Shown here in pieces: positions 35,226 to 45,403 of a stretch of DNA of 50,167 nucleotides. Below the pieces are notes generated by a model, which was given only the letters and a program-made list of their open reading frames with translations, made no database searches and was not told where the DNA came from. Numbering within the stretch: position 1 is the first letter of the stretch; every line of letters starts with the position of its first letter. This DNA is from Vibrio ichthyoenteri ATCC 700023 (GTDB taxonomy: Bacteria > Pseudomonadota > Gammaproteobacteria > Enterobacterales > Vibrionaceae): positions 1-50,167 of the forward strand of contig NZ_AFWF01000214.1 of NCBI RefSeq assembly GCF_000222605.1, given 5' to 3'. Made by a program: the position numbers and the translations under genes.

Positions 35226-36767
35226 ATGAAGGCGCTGAAAACCCCAGTCGCAATCGCCAGCCTACTGGCATTACAAGCTTGCTCTGTGTTCGACACAAGC
35301 CCTGCACTTACATCGGCGCAAACAAACCAAGTAAAGGCCAGTTTAGACCAACCGAACTCCATCAAACCGCAAACGTTTATTATGCGTGGCGAAGTCATTC
35401 TTGGTCATGAAGTCAGTTCAATTCAACCCTGTGGCAGTGAACAGCAATATTGGCTTTCACTCGATAATGACAAATTTCAACAAGGTATAAAACTGCTCAA
35501 TGCCCCTTATCAACCAATGTATGGCGAGATGATTGGCCACTTAGAAACCTCGGGGAACGAAGGCTTTGACGCTGACTACACCGCCCGTTTTGTGGTTGAG
35601 AAGGTCAATATGCTCACTGCAGAGAATCCACAAAGATGTGAGCGACCAACACAAAACACTCGCGCCTTTGGCAACGAACCGTTCTGGTCGCTAGATTTCA
35701 CCACCACCCATTTGAGCTTTCAGCCTATGGGAGGCGAAAAGCAAACATTGGCGATAACCACCTCACGCATTGAGCCGAATCGTCGTCGCTACGACTTTGC
35801 ACAAGGTCAATTGGAACTTAATCACCGTAGCTGTTCTGATGGTATGAGCGATAGCCTTTATGGTTGGAGTGCCAACTTGCAGATCAATGATAAACGCTAC
35901 AATGGCTGTGCAACGTTATCCAATGCCGATGCAACCCAAGATTGGGTGGGCGTTTACCAAGCCGCTTCAACCCAAAATAGTACCTTTAGCATCAAACTGG
36001 ATGTACATCCTGATCATACCGCCACCACCACATATCAGTATCAAGACGGCAGTAGTGACTCAGTTGAACGTGGTTATTGGCAACAACTTAATCCTGACCA
36101 AGTTCAAGTGGTCATGACTCATCATCAACAGCAGCCCTTACTCTCTGAACGCCTATTTACTCGCGATGCTGAGCAGCTCAGCGCTAAGAAAGAAAAAGTT
36201 GGGGATATCATTTATCCGATTGCCGATGGTGGTTTAGTGTTATTTAAATCCCAAGCAGAAAATTCTGTTAGCGCCGCAGCATCAACGCAAAGCAACCCAC
36301 GAGCCATCGCCTCAACGGCCGAATTCAATCCTAAAGTGGATCGCGCCATCAGGGATTACTTTAAAACAGAAAACATCGTTCCTGACAACACTCGCTACCG
36401 TTGGCTTACTTATGATTTGAATGGGGATAGCCAACCTGAATTACTGGTGCAACTCGATTGGTGTGGTTCCGGTGGTTGTACGTTACTGATTTTTGCCCAT
36501 AACGAGCAACAGTGGCAATTCAATAGTCGTATGACATTAGTTAATACACCGCTAAACCTCGGCCAGAAAAGCCAACATGGTTGGCGCGATTTAGTGCTTT
36601 TTGTCAGTGGTGGCGGCGCTCAGGCCAATCAACATGTCTTACATTTCAATGGCAAACACTACCCGCTAAACCCAAGTATTGCTCCAGTCGCAGGGCTCAG
36701 CGATATCAGCCAAGTGCAATTATTTAGTGATGGTTTAACCCCACACCAACAAGGGGTACAGATGTAA
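35226..36767 (+). CDS. COG3650-type multidomain lipoprotein
   Basis: A 513-residue predicted lipoprotein. The signal sequence ends in the lipobox LQAC (C19). A first conserved region (RGEVILGHEVSSIQPCG, QYWLSLDN) is followed by a COG3650-like domain (FGNEPFWSLDF, LELNHRSCSDGMSDSLYGWSANL, YNGCA). A lipocalin-like middle part follows, and a C-terminal region from about 375 has a beta-propeller-like repeat, DLNGDSQPELLVQLDWCGSGGC. Paired cysteines suggest disulfides in the periplasm. Its stop overlaps the tapT start (TAATG). AAGGA precedes the ATG at 35226. Function unknown. Confidence 0.7.
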   Translation: MKALKTPVAIASLLALQACSVFDTSPALTSAQTNQVKASLDQPNSIKPQTFIMRGEVILGHEVSSIQPCGSEQQYWLSLDNDKFQQGIKLLNAPYQPMYGEMIGHLETSGNEGFDADYTARFVVEKVNMLTAENPQRCERPTQNTRAFGNEPFWSLDFTTTHLSFQPMGGEKQTLAITTSRIEPNRRRYDFAQGQLELNHRSCSDGMSDSLYGWSANLQINDKRYNGCATLSNADATQDWVGVYQAASTQNSTFSIKLDVHPDHTATTTYQYQDGSSDSVERGYWQQLNPDQVQVVMTHHQQQPLLSERLFTRDAEQLSAKKEKVGDIIYPIADGGLVLFKSQAENSVSAAASTQSNPRAIASTAEFNPKVDRAIRDYFKTENIVPDNTRYRWLTYDLNGDSQPELLVQLDWCGSGGCTLLIFAHNEQQWQFNSRMTLVNTPLNLGQKSQHGWRDLVLFVSGGGAQANQHVLHFNGKHYPLNPSIAPVAGLSDISQVQLFSDGLTPHQQGVQM

Positions 36768-37396
36768 TGCCTCTGCCATCGACAAACAAAAATGAAAATG
36801 GTGCCTGTGCCGGTTGCGGCCTGCACCATCAATGCGTCTGCTCGCACCTGCCTAAGTTTGAATTCCCCGCGCATATTGCGCTACTGTTGCATGAAAATGA
36901 ATTAGCCCGAGAAACTAATACCGGCCAATGGCTTTTGAAAGCCATCTCTTCCACCAGCATGCATATTTGGCAACGCAAGCTGCCTTGCCCCAAACTACAC
37001 GCGATGATCAACGATCCCGCTTACTGCGCTTATCTACTGTTTCCCAATGACGAGAGCATTGCGCTAAGTGATGCCTATCACCAGGCCGAGCAGGCCTCTA
37101 GCTCGAAAATCCCCTTATTCATTGTGTTAGATGGCACATGGCAGGAAGCAAAAAAAATGTGGCAAAAGAGCCCATGGCTCCAAGTATTGCCAAGCGTGCA
37201 TTTACTGCCACAACAGCAATCTAACTATCAGTTGCGCCGCAATCAACAGCAAGGACATTTATGCACGATTGAAGTAGGAAGTTGTATTGTCGAAGAGTTA
37301 GGTTTTGCAGTACAAGCGCAGCAACTGAATGACTTTTTCCAGCACTATATGCGCGCCTTCCAAGCCGATAAAAGTGGCCACGCCTTAAAAAGCTAA
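36767..37396 (+). CDS. tapT: tRNA-uridine aminocarboxypropyltransferase TapT (DTW domain)
   Basis: TapT forms acp3U at position 47 of tRNA using S-adenosylmethionine. The 209 residues have a cysteine cluster near the N-terminus (C14, C17, C23, C25), probably zinc-binding, and the DTW-family motif in the variant form L-D-G-T-W-Q-E-A (about 121-128). QLRRNQQQGHLCTIEVGSCIVEELG closes the domain. The gene is coupled to the lipoprotein gene by a one-base overlap. It ends 24 bases before the convergent yigB end. Confidence 0.88.
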   Translation: MPLPSTNKNENGACAGCGLHHQCVCSHLPKFEFPAHIALLLHENELARETNTGQWLLKAISSTSMHIWQRKLPCPKLHAMINDPAYCAYLLFPNDESIALSDAYHQAEQASSSKIPLFIVLDGTWQEAKKMWQKSPWLQVLPSVHLLPQQQSNYQLRRNQQQGHLCTIEVGSCIVEELGFAVQAQQLNDFFQHYMRAFQADKSGHALKS

Positions 37397-37420
37397 AACG
37401 CGTATGTGGTGGTGCGGATG

Positions 37421-38137
37421 TTATAGCTTGAGTAAGGCATCTAATCGATGAATCTCGATGTCTGGTAGTAAACTAGCATGGCGTGCTTGAGTTAAGGACA
37501 CGCCTTGATCGTTATACCAACAGGCTTGAAAACCATTCCGTTTCGCGCCGGCGACATCCGTATTGAGGTGGTCGCCAACGTGCAAGATTCGTTTCGCTTC
37601 TATTGCTAAATACTGCTGCGCTTTAACAAACATATCCGCATGCGGCTTAGCATAACCATCACGTCCACCTTTTAGCACTAAGCTAAAATAATCACTCAAG
37701 CCAATACGCTCTAAATCAACATTACCATTGGTGATTGCGACCAATGGTCTTTTCTCTGCTAACTGAACCATCACGCGATGCGTCTCTTGGGGAACAATAA
37801 AATCACTGCGGTGTTCAAGTGTGATTTGCAGTAAATCATCCGCCGCTTGGTGTGCTTGAGGCGACGAATAACCCAAGAGCATCAAGCCTTGCGCAGTCGT
37901 GCGGTGACGCCACTGCGTCAGATCGCTATAAAGCCAGTTATCTTGTTCCGCTAGAGATATCTTTAAGTCAAACCACCACTGTTCTGATTGCGTAGCGGAG
38001 ATCGGGTGATGGTGATGAAACCACTGATTCACTTGCTGTGTCATCTTACGAATCACCAGCCGGTTATCGTATAAGGTGTCATCAAGATCAAAGCTCATTG
38101 CCTCGATCGGCTTAAGTGAACGGTAAAATTTCATCAT
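37421..38137 (-). CDS. yigB: HAD-family phosphatase YigB (FMN/ribityl-phosphate phosphatase)
   Basis: A 238-residue HAD hydrolase with motif I DLDDTLYDN, motif II ITNGN, the lysine in GYAKPHADMF and motif IV HVGDHLNTDVAGA. E. coli YigB dephosphorylates 5-amino-6-(5-phosphoribitylamino)uracil in riboflavin synthesis and also FMN. It is the last gene of the xerC operon, with a 40-base gap after xerC. Confidence 0.92.
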   Translation of the reverse strand: MMKFYRSLKPIEAMSFDLDDTLYDNRLVIRKMTQQVNQWFHHHHPISATQSEQWWFDLKISLAEQDNWLYSDLTQWRHRTTAQGLMLLGYSSPQAHQAADDLLQITLEHRSDFIVPQETHRVMVQLAEKRPLVAITNGNVDLERIGLSDYFSLVLKGGRDGYAKPHADMFVKAQQYLAIEAKRILHVGDHLNTDVAGAKRNGFQACWYNDQGVSLTQARHASLLPDIEIHRLDALLKL

Positions 38138-38177
38138 GCCACCTTCTGATTAATAGCAAACCCATCATTTGCTCGGT

Positions 38178-39098
38178 TTATTTCTTTTTTGCTCGCGGAT
38201 GAGCTTGGTCATACACTTGCGCCAAGTGCTGGAAATCAAGATGGGTATAAATTTGCGTGGTTGAAATATTCTCATGGCCTAGCAGTTCTTGTACTGCACG
38301 CAGGTTATTACTCGATTCCAGCATATGGGTTGCAAATGAGTGACGCAATTTGTGTGGGCTAATATGGCTCGCGACTGATTGTTTTTGCCCCCACTCAGCC
38401 ATGCGCTTTTGCACATTACGGTGAGAAATACGCACTCCGAGCTTAGAAACAAACAGCGCTTTTTCATCACTATTGGCTAAGCCAGAACGAACTTTTAGCC
38501 ATTTGCCTACCCACTCTTTGGCCATGCCTGAAAATGGCACTTTACGTTCTTTATCGCCTTTACCGACCACGCGTAACTCACCGCTAAACAAACTAACATC
38601 TTTCAGGTTTACACTGACCATTTCGGCTAAACGCAACCCTGCGCCATACATCAATTCCATCATGGCACGATCACGAATTGAAAGCGGATCATCATCGGTC
38701 ACTTCAAGTAATTGCCCCACTTCATCGACATCAAGGTTTTTCGGTAATGGGCGTTTTTTTCTTGGGGCTGAGACCCCTTTGGCTGGGTTAGCGGTTAACT
38801 CGCCACGTAACAAAAGAAAATCAAAGAAACTCCGCAGACAAGAAAGGCGGGTCGCCAAGCTACTGGCTTTCATCCCTTCCCGCATGCCTTTACTCGCTAA
38901 TTGGCGAACCCAAGCAGCATCGACTTGCGTCCAATCATTTAATCCCATACTACGCAGATGCTGCGCCATGGTTTCCAGTTGCTGTTTGTAATTTCGTTGG
39001 GTATGAAGGCTAAGCCCTTTCTCGCTTCGCAGATATTCATAGAAACGGTCTAAGGGCTGTTGAAGACTATTAGGCAGAGGTTGTACTGATTCGCTCAT
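38178..39098 (-). CDS. xerC: tyrosine recombinase XerC
   Basis: XerC with XerD resolves chromosome dimers at dif. The 306 residues have the N-terminal core-binding domain ([19 protein letters not shown]) and a catalytic domain with Arg in [10 protein letters not shown], the H-x-x-R in [12 protein letters not shown], and the nucleophilic Tyr in [10 protein letters not shown]. It starts 29 bases inside the end of yigA, so translation is coupled. It sits in the standard dapF-yigA-xerC-yigB order. Confidence 0.97.
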   Translation of the reverse strand: MSESVQPLPNSLQQPLDRFYEYLRSEKGLSLHTQRNYKQQLETMAQHLRSMGLNDWTQVDAAWVRQLASKGMREGMKASSLATRLSCLRSFFDFLLLRGELTANPAKGVSAPRKKRPLPKNLDVDEVGQLLEVTDDDPLSIRDRAMMELMYGAGLRLAEMVSVNLKDVSLFSGELRVVGKGDKERKVPFSGMAKEWVGKWLKVRSGLANSDEKALFVSKLGVRISHRNVQKRMAEWGQKQSVASHISPHKLRHSFATHMLESSNNLRAVQELLGHENISTTQIYTHLDFQHLAQVYDQAHPRAKKK

Positions 39099-39774
39099 TG
39101 CTGTCCACTTGCCAAGGTAGTGTCGCGATTACATGTGAAAGCACCGACGCTAAATGGCGTAAAAACAAAGTATCCATATGGGGTTGGAAGTGGCCGCCAT
39201 CTTCACTGGAAAACGCTATCAATCCCTGAGTTTTTCCTTTACTTAAAGGTAGCACAACATAAGAGCCTAACTCTGGCGAACGGCTGTGCTCACCAAATAG
39301 CAACTCTCTATCAGCTTTACGCATTCGGCCTAAATACGCAGATTTACCATTGAGGTTGTTGGTTGCAAAACGCTGATAATGGTCCGGTATAATCCGGTTA
39401 CGTAGCGATGGCGAATCAAATAAACGCACATAAGCGACTAAATCTAGGGATTTGGCCTTATTCTCAATCGCTTCAATCGCATTGAACAAAGCTTCACTCT
39501 TCAGCACCTGTTCTTGCAGATCCATAAATTCATGGAAGGTCTTATCGTTGTTTGCCGCAAGAGACATCAAACCGGTAATTTCTTCTTCTAACTCTTCAAT
39601 CCGCTGTCGCTGGCGATTCATTTGAATATGAACCAAAGACACCGCACCTTGCTCTTGATTAGCCAAGGCTAAACGGTCCACCAGTTCACGGCGCCCAACA
39701 AAGAAATCTGGATTGTCACGCAGATACTCTGCAACCACTTCTGCAGTCAATGCATCCGCTTCTATTTGAGACAC
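39070..39774 (-). CDS. yigA: DUF484 protein YigA
   Basis: A 234-residue GAF-like protein of the DUF484 family: [43 protein letters not shown] (coiled coil about 50-70), and a C-terminal domain with [23 protein letters not shown] and [10 protein letters not shown]. It starts with GTG at 39774, with AAGGA eight bases upstream. Its end overlaps xerC and it follows dapF. Family function is unknown; it is almost always beside xerC. Confidence 0.92.
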   Translation of the reverse strand: MSQIEADALTAEVVAEYLRDNPDFFVGRRELVDRLALANQEQGAVSLVHIQMNRQRQRIEELEEEITGLMSLAANNDKTFHEFMDLQEQVLKSEALFNAIEAIENKAKSLDLVAYVRLFDSPSLRNRIIPDHYQRFATNNLNGKSAYLGRMRKADRELLFGEHSRSPELGSYVVLPLSKGKTQGLIAFSSEDGGHFQPHMDTLFLRHLASVLSHVIATLPWQVDSNERISTTSA

Positions 39775-39788
39775 AAAACGATCCTTAC

Positions 39789-40619
39789 TTAACAGTTAAT
39801 CTGACCATCATAAACATGGCTTGCTGGCCCAGTCATATACAATGGGCTATCAACGCCTTTCCAGCGAATATTAAGCGTGCCGCCAGGCAACGAAACCGTG
39901 ACGTTCTCATCCAGTAAACCTTGCAAAATACCCACCGCAACCGCACCACAAGCGCCACTGCCACAGGCTTGAGTTTCGCCCGCACCACGTTCATAGACGC
40001 GCAATTTAACTTCACTGCGATTGATCACTTGCATAAAGCCGGCATTCACTCGTTCAGGGAAGCGCTCATGGGACTCTAACAGTGGTCCGAGTGTTTCCAC
40101 ATCCGCAGTGTGTACATCATCAACGACCGTAACGACGTGTGGATTACCCATGCTCACAGCACCACAAAAAAGCGTTTTTTCATCGGTGCGCAAAATATAG
40201 GTTTTTTCCATTTGTTTGGCTTTAAATGGAATTTTACTCGGCTCAAATTCAGGCACACCCATATTCACTGTGATCTGATCATCCTCTTCACAGTAGAGAA
40301 CCATTTTGCCTTTCTTGGTACTGACACTGATGCTGTACTTGTTAGTGAGCCCTTTCATACGAACAAAACGGGCAAAACAACGAGCACCATTGCCACATTG
40401 TTCAACTTCACTGCCGTCAGCATTAAAGATACGGTAGTGAAAATCAGTCTCTGGGTCATATGGCGCTTCAACCACCAGTAGCTGGTCGAAACCGACACCA
40501 GTATGACGATCCGCCAAACGGCGGATCAAATCAGGTGAGAAAAAGATGTTTTGAGTAATGCAGTCCACAACCATGAAATCATTACCCAAACCATGCATTT
40601 TAGAAAAATGGAAATGCAT
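39789..40619 (-). CDS. dapF: diaminopimelate epimerase DapF
   Basis: DapF converts LL- to meso-diaminopimelate for lysine and peptidoglycan. The 276 residues have the two catalytic cysteines in [10 protein letters not shown] and in QACGSGACG, in the mirror-symmetric epimerase fold. It starts [15 protein letters not shown]. It follows lysA after a ten-base gap and precedes yigA, the lptM-lysA-dapF-yigA-xerC order of Vibrio. Confidence 0.97.
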   Translation of the reverse strand: MHFHFSKMHGLGNDFMVVDCITQNIFFSPDLIRRLADRHTGVGFDQLLVVEAPYDPETDFHYRIFNADGSEVEQCGNGARCFARFVRMKGLTNKYSISVSTKKGKMVLYCEEDDQITVNMGVPEFEPSKIPFKAKQMEKTYILRTDEKTLFCGAVSMGNPHVVTVVDDVHTADVETLGPLLESHERFPERVNAGFMQVINRSEVKLRVYERGAGETQACGSGACGAVAVGILQGLLDENVTVSLPGGTLNIRWKGVDSPLYMTGPASHVYDGQINC

Positions 40620-40629
40620 ACAGTCTCTA

Positions 40630-41883
40630 TTACTCCGGTAAAACGCTCTCTAGCGCCCAAAGGCTTGTGAGTTCTTCGCGTTGACGTACAAGGTGCGCTC
40701 GATTGCCATCAACCATCACCTCTGCCGCACGGGTACGCGTATTGTAGTTCGACGACATAACAAAGCCATAAGCGCCTGCAGAGCGTATTGCGAGTAAATC
40801 ACTCGGCTCTAGCGTCAATGAACGGTCTTTGCCTAAGAAGTCACTGGTTTCGCAAATCGCACCAACCACATCATAATCCGTGGCTTCACCATCACGAGGA
40901 TTTACAGGCACGATGTCTTGCCACGCTTGATATAGCGCAGGACGCATCAAGTCATTCATTGCCGCATCGACAATGGCAAAATTTTTGTGTTCAGTGTGCT
41001 TAAGAAATTCCACTTTGGTCAGCAACACACCGGCGTTGGCACAAATGGCACGGCCCGGTTCAAAGATCAATTCAAGATCAAGATGGTTGTCTAAACGACC
41101 CAACAGTGCTTTGGCATAATCTGATGGTTGCGGAGGCAATTCATCACGATAAACCACACCCAAACCACCACCGACATCCAGGTGACGAATATTGATACCT
41201 TTCGCTTTCAGCTCATCAATCAGCGCCAACAGACGATCGGTCGCATCGATGAAAGGTTCAAGGTCAGTCAACTGTGAACCGATATGGCAATCAATACCTT
41301 TTACATCAAGGTTGGTTAACTGCGTGGCAAGCTCATACACCACTGGTGCACGATCAAAAGCGATACCAAATTTGTTTTCACGCAAACCGGTTGAGATATA
41401 TGGGTGGGTCTGAGCATCAACATCTGGATTAATGCGCAGTGATACTGGCGCTTTGACACCAAGCTCTGCAGCTACTTGGTTTAAACGCTCAAGTTCAGGT
41501 TCAGATTCAACGTTGAAGCACTTAATGCCCAGCTCTAGAGCGCGCTTCATCTCTGCTTCCGTTTTGCCTAAACCAGAGAACACGACTTTACTAGGCTCAC
41601 CACCCGCAGCGATAACACGCTCAAGCTCACCGCCTGAAACGATGTCAAATCCCGAACCTAAGCGGGCAAGTGTGTTTAACACCCCAATATTAGAATTGGC
41701 TTTGACCGCGAAACACACTAAGTGTGGGTGTTCACCGACTGCTTTATCAAAAGCATGCCAATGACGTTCTAGCGTAGCGCGTGAATACACATAAAGTGGT
41801 GTTCCAAATTGCTCTGCTAAGTCAGATAAAGGAACCTCTTCGGCCCAAAGTTGGCCATCATCCTGATAATTGAAGTAATCCAA
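40630..41883 (-). CDS. lysA: diaminopimelate decarboxylase LysA
   Basis: LysA decarboxylates meso-diaminopimelate to lysine. The 417 residues have the PLP-binding lysine in [23 protein letters not shown] and [11 protein letters not shown] of the family, and [11 protein letters not shown] near the end. The start is a TTG at 41883 with AAGGGA nine bases upstream. lysA directly before dapF puts the last two steps of the pathway together, unlike E. coli where lysA is separate. Confidence 0.96.
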   Translation of the reverse strand: MDYFNYQDDGQLWAEEVPLSDLAEQFGTPLYVYSRATLERHWHAFDKAVGEHPHLVCFAVKANSNIGVLNTLARLGSGFDIVSGGELERVIAAGGEPSKVVFSGLGKTEAEMKRALELGIKCFNVESEPELERLNQVAAELGVKAPVSLRINPDVDAQTHPYISTGLRENKFGIAFDRAPVVYELATQLTNLDVKGIDCHIGSQLTDLEPFIDATDRLLALIDELKAKGINIRHLDVGGGLGVVYRDELPPQPSDYAKALLGRLDNHLDLELIFEPGRAICANAGVLLTKVEFLKHTEHKNFAIVDAAMNDLMRPALYQAWQDIVPVNPRDGEATDYDVVGAICETSDFLGKDRSLTLEPSDLLAIRSAGAYGFVMSSNYNTRTRAAEVMVDGNRAHLVRQREELTSLWALESVLPE

Positions 41884-41939
41884 AATTGCTTTCCCTTTTA
41901 AGATTTTCTTTGTCGACTGACCGACATCACTTGCCGATA

Positions 41940-42062
41940 TTAGTTTTCTTGAGACTGCTCATTCTGCGGAGCGTCGTCTGGCATGTAGAGTGGGCCTGTT
42001 TGACCGCAACCTGCCAAACCCAACATTGATAGTAAAAACAGAGCTAAGATTGATTTTTTCAT
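41940..42062 (-). CDS. lptM: LptD-assembly lipoprotein LptM (YifL)
   Basis: A 40-residue lipoprotein: signal sequence K-K-S-I-L-A-L-F-L-L, lipobox LAGC (C19), then C-G-Q-T-G-P-L-Y-M-P, the conserved core of LptM/YifL that mimics lipopolysaccharide and helps LptD mature in the outer membrane. A longer in-frame reading exists upstream but does not match the family. It heads the leftward lysA operon and is divergent from cyaY. Confidence 0.9.
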   Translation of the reverse strand: MKKSILALFLLSMLGLAGCGQTGPLYMPDDAPQNEQSQEN

Positions 42063-42137
42063 GGGGCTAATCGTGATTATTATTCCAATGCCCCCTATAA
42101 TCGCACCACACTCAAGAAAAGCAATAGGATAGACAAG

Positions 42138-42452
42138 ATGAACGAGACAGAATTTCATCAACTTGCGGACGAACAAATGCAAATCATCGAAGAAATGATT
42201 GATGATTCTGGCGCGGATATCGATTTCGAAACCTCAGGTAACGTGATGACACTTGAATTTGAGAATCGCAGTCAAATCATCATCAACCGTCAAGAACCAA
42301 TGAAAGAGATTTGGTTAGCATCGCGCTCTGGTGGCTTTCACTTTGCTTACGTTGATCAGCAATGGATTTGTTCAAAGACTGGCGTTGAACTCATTAGCAT
42401 GGTTAAAGAAGAGTGTGAAAAGCACGCTGATGAAGAGATCGAATGGGTCTAA
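42138..42452 (+). CDS. cyaY: frataxin-like iron-sulfur assembly protein CyaY
   Basis: A 104-residue frataxin homologue that binds iron and regulates cysteine desulfurase in Fe-S assembly. The acidic first helix (EIDDSGADIDFE-type ridge) is followed by the beta sheet with QIIINRQEPMKEIWLASRSGGFHF and W-I-C-S-K-T-G. AGGA precedes the ATG. It is convergent with cyaA, with a terminator between them. Confidence 0.95.
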   Translation: MNETEFHQLADEQMQIIEEMIDDSGADIDFETSGNVMTLEFENRSQIIINRQEPMKEIWLASRSGGFHFAYVDQQWICSKTGVELISMVKEECEKHADEEIEWV

Positions 42453-42500
42453 GCGAACCCAGTTCACCTTTGCTAGTACCTTTATAAAGCACAAATAATA

Positions 42501-42521
42501 AGAGCACCCTGATGGTGCTCT
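42501..42521. terminator. terminator between cyaY and cyaA
   Basis: The stem AGAGCACC / GGTGCTCT (42501-42508 and 42514-42521) has a five-base loop and moderate A/T flanks, usable from both sides. Confidence 0.75.
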
Positions 42522-42527
42522 ATTAGA

Positions 42528-45056
42528 TTAAGCGTTGATCGCTCGATTAGGCTTGGTGTACGTCGCACCATCATTGCGGTATGGTACAATATAAGGCTCT
42601 TCGTCGTGGTTATGAACGATCTGATAGTATTGTGGTAAATTGAAGTTGATCAGCTTAGAGGCCATTTGGCTATCATCACGAGCAGACGTATAGAAACTAT
42701 TCACGCTCGCGATCATCTCATCTTTCTCACCGTTAAACTGGTGATACACTTCCACCCGATTCGATTCATCAAGCACATAAATATTAAAGCCCTGCTCATT
42801 ATCTTCGAAGAAGAACTGCACCAAACCTTCACTGGCGTAGTTATCCACGATTTCTGGCAGTTGATAATCTTGATCTTTATCCAACATCAATAACGGCGAA
42901 CCCTTAAGTTTGTTGGATGAAATACTGCGGTAGAAATCAACCGAGTTCTCCAGCATTTGTACCGAGACACCGCGACGTTCAAAGAACAAGCCATACATCT
43001 GTTGAGCAATACGCAGCGCTTTAAAACGACGACGTTTTTCTTGTTCTACGGGCTTCAAACGCAGATCAATACACTCAGCTAGCAGCTGATAGACCATATT
43101 GCGCATGACACCACGCAAGTTTTTGCTATAGCAGAACACATCCACCGACTCAGGTGGTAACGCATCTTGGTGCATTTTGCCTAATACGGTTTTCAAGGCA
43201 TCCAGCATCGCCGTTTCACCTTGAAAATGCAGTGTTCTCACTTCATGCCAAGAGTTGCGATAAACTAAATCAACGCTGCCGACCAAACATTTCTGTTCTG
43301 GGCCGTAACTAAAGATATCAATATTTTTCAAATCAACTTTCAACGACTTGCCACTTAACTCGGCAGTAGGATCGTTTTCAAAGTTGATGAACATCGCCAG
43401 TTGGCTGATTTCACACGGGCTCGCAAGTGCTTGCATGGTTGGGCGACGTTTGCGCAATGAAAAGGTATTACGCAAATCACTCACCATCTGATAAAACTTA
43501 TCAATATCCAAGTAAGCATCGCGAATAACCGAATTTAAGCGTGTCGATTCAGTGATCAAACCATTGAAAAATGCCCATGCCACCAATTTACTTAAGTATT
43601 CATTATGCTCAAGATGCGGCTGCCCAAGGATACGCATAGGTTGCAACGGTTGCTTGTAGAGGTACCAACCTGACTGGTTCGTACGCCCTTGCGGTACTTC
43701 AATAAAAGTCAGGTCAGGCTCATGCAGATCAGGGGAAATCTGGGGGTTCAGCAAGGTAACTTTACCCGGCAGCACTTCAAACGCCGCATAAAGCTTGCGA
43801 GCCAAAATACTAATATCCTGAGGACTGATCGCCGAAGTAATGTCATTACGGCGAGCAAATTGAATCAAATTACGATAGCTCAACATCAATGCATCAAGTA
43901 ACGCATGGTGGACGACCTTAACTTGCTCCACTTTCCAATGTCGACGATCATCAAGCTCAACAATGGTCGCGTGTGGCCAATGCCATTGCTCAACCATTTC
44001 GTTCATCGCTTCACGACGCCAAGCCACTGAACCTATACCAGGCTCACGTGATAACTTTTCATGAGTCTTAAGGTAAAAACAACGACGCACTAAATCCAAA
44101 CGAGTTGTGTCACCAATTCGCTCTAAATAGCGAGTCACCTTCTCAAGCATTAGATAATACGCATCCATACCATATAGGTCGGGTTCGTCAGCAAAAAAGC
44201 GACGTTTGGTATCAAGGCTAAGAAGTTGTGTATTTGGATACTCCCACGAATACGCCTCTAGTAAGATCGCTTTAAGCACCGACTTATAAGGTGAGTCGAT
44301 ACTCTTGTACAACTGCCATAAATTCGAACCAAAATATTCTTCAGCTGGAATTCGGTTAAGCTGACCAAAGTCAATCCAAGTAGAGCAATCTATTGTGCCC
44401 GCTTGGCACAAACGCTCTACGTATTCGTCGTAGCATTCTTCCATTTCTGGTGGAACAACTTGCCATAACAATCTTTGTCCTGCCAAGCGTACTGCACTGC
44501 GGTAAAACTCATCCAACAACAACATGTGCTGTGAGGAACCACAGTTATCACCGGTCATTTCTTCCGAACGGTTAGACTTAAAGCGCTCTTCATCCATGAT
44601 GAAAAAGTTCGCTTCAATACCTTGGCTCTGTGCCCAATCAGTGATCAGTAGACACTTATTATTGAGATTTTCACGCTCATCGTGGCTCATCAAAGGCGAC
44701 ACACAAACCCAAATGTCTAAGTCACTTGAGGTGCTTTGTCCAATGGATGAAGTACTGCCCATTGTATAGAGCGCTAAAATCGCAGGGGTATCACGAGAGG
44801 AAAGAGATTGGCCGATGGTGAGTTCGGTGTCTTCAATCAGCTGACGCTGAACTGAGTTTGGTTCAAGGCCATAAATACCATACGGTACTTGCGCGTCATA
44901 ATAACCAGGGAACACCGGGTGATTGTAGTGCAGAAGGACAGGAATAAGATGAAAGACTCGCTGAGCTTGCAAATCCATAAGCGCCAGCGCGCGATCGATT
45001 CGCTGCTGGTTCAAGTTATCTAGTCTTTGGATCAACTTCTCAGTGTAAGCCTGCAA
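42528..45056 (-). CDS. cyaA: class I adenylate cyclase CyaA
   Basis: CyaA makes cyclic AMP for CRP signalling. The 842 residues have the N-terminal catalytic domain with the nucleotidyltransferase signature GSTSSIGQSTSSDLDIWVC, and a C-terminal glucose-responsive domain. The start is TTG at 45056 with AAGGA seven to eight bases upstream; a TTG start is also used by E. coli cyaA, where it limits translation. A half-site resembling CRP (TGTGA at 45278-45282, minus strand) lies upstream. It is divergent from hemC. Confidence 0.96.
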   Translation of the reverse strand: MQAYTEKLIQRLDNLNQQRIDRALALMDLQAQRVFHLIPVLLHYNHPVFPGYYDAQVPYGIYGLEPNSVQRQLIEDTELTIGQSLSSRDTPAILALYTMGSTSSIGQSTSSDLDIWVCVSPLMSHDERENLNNKCLLITDWAQSQGIEANFFIMDEERFKSNRSEEMTGDNCGSSQHMLLLDEFYRSAVRLAGQRLLWQVVPPEMEECYDEYVERLCQAGTIDCSTWIDFGQLNRIPAEEYFGSNLWQLYKSIDSPYKSVLKAILLEAYSWEYPNTQLLSLDTKRRFFADEPDLYGMDAYYLMLEKVTRYLERIGDTTRLDLVRRCFYLKTHEKLSREPGIGSVAWRREAMNEMVEQWHWPHATIVELDDRRHWKVEQVKVVHHALLDALMLSYRNLIQFARRNDITSAISPQDISILARKLYAAFEVLPGKVTLLNPQISPDLHEPDLTFIEVPQGRTNQSGWYLYKQPLQPMRILGQPHLEHNEYLSKLVAWAFFNGLITESTRLNSVIRDAYLDIDKFYQMVSDLRNTFSLRKRRPTMQALASPCEISQLAMFINFENDPTAELSGKSLKVDLKNIDIFSYGPEQKCLVGSVDLVYRNSWHEVRTLHFQGETAMLDALKTVLGKMHQDALPPESVDVFCYSKNLRGVMRNMVYQLLAECIDLRLKPVEQEKRRRFKALRIAQQMYGLFFERRGVSVQMLENSVDFYRSISSNKLKGSPLLMLDKDQDYQLPEIVDNYASEGLVQFFFEDNEQGFNIYVLDESNRVEVYHQFNGEKDEMIASVNSFYTSARDDSQMASKLINFNLPQYYQIVHNHDEEPYIVPYRNDGATYTKPNRAINA

Positions 45057-45403
45057 GGGTTATTCCTTGAATGATTTTATATTCGACGCCTTGGTCGAAA
45101 ATTCGCCTAAAGCACCAACAAAACGTGATCAATCTATCATTTTTATTTGAATTGGTAAAGATTTGTACGATCGAATCTACATTGTTTTGCTGCTCAACTT
45201 CCGTCGTTCACTCAGCCCATAGTGTGGTATGTAACTGCTTTTTCTTATAATAGCCTAGTCTATAAACGGGATTGCTATCACACTATTTTGACAATAATGT
45301 GCTACAGAATCGGGAATTATCCTTAGCTTGCAATCGCAAGTAAATTTTTCACCCACACAATGGTAGGATAAGCCTATTCACCTTTAAATTATCGCAGGCG
45401 ATT
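45057..45403. promoter_or_regulatory. divergent cyaA-hemC promoter region
   Basis: This 347-base gap holds a TATAAT (45246-45251) oriented toward hemC with only a poor -35, and a partial CRP site toward cyaA: TGTGATAGCAATCCCG (minus strand, 45267-45282), good in the left half only. CRP control of cyaA is known in E. coli. No gene is seen. Confidence 0.4.

Noticed and set aside
37397-37420. Terminator between tapT and yigB
   Set aside because: The 24-base gap has no stable inverted repeat, so the convergent transcripts end elsewhere.
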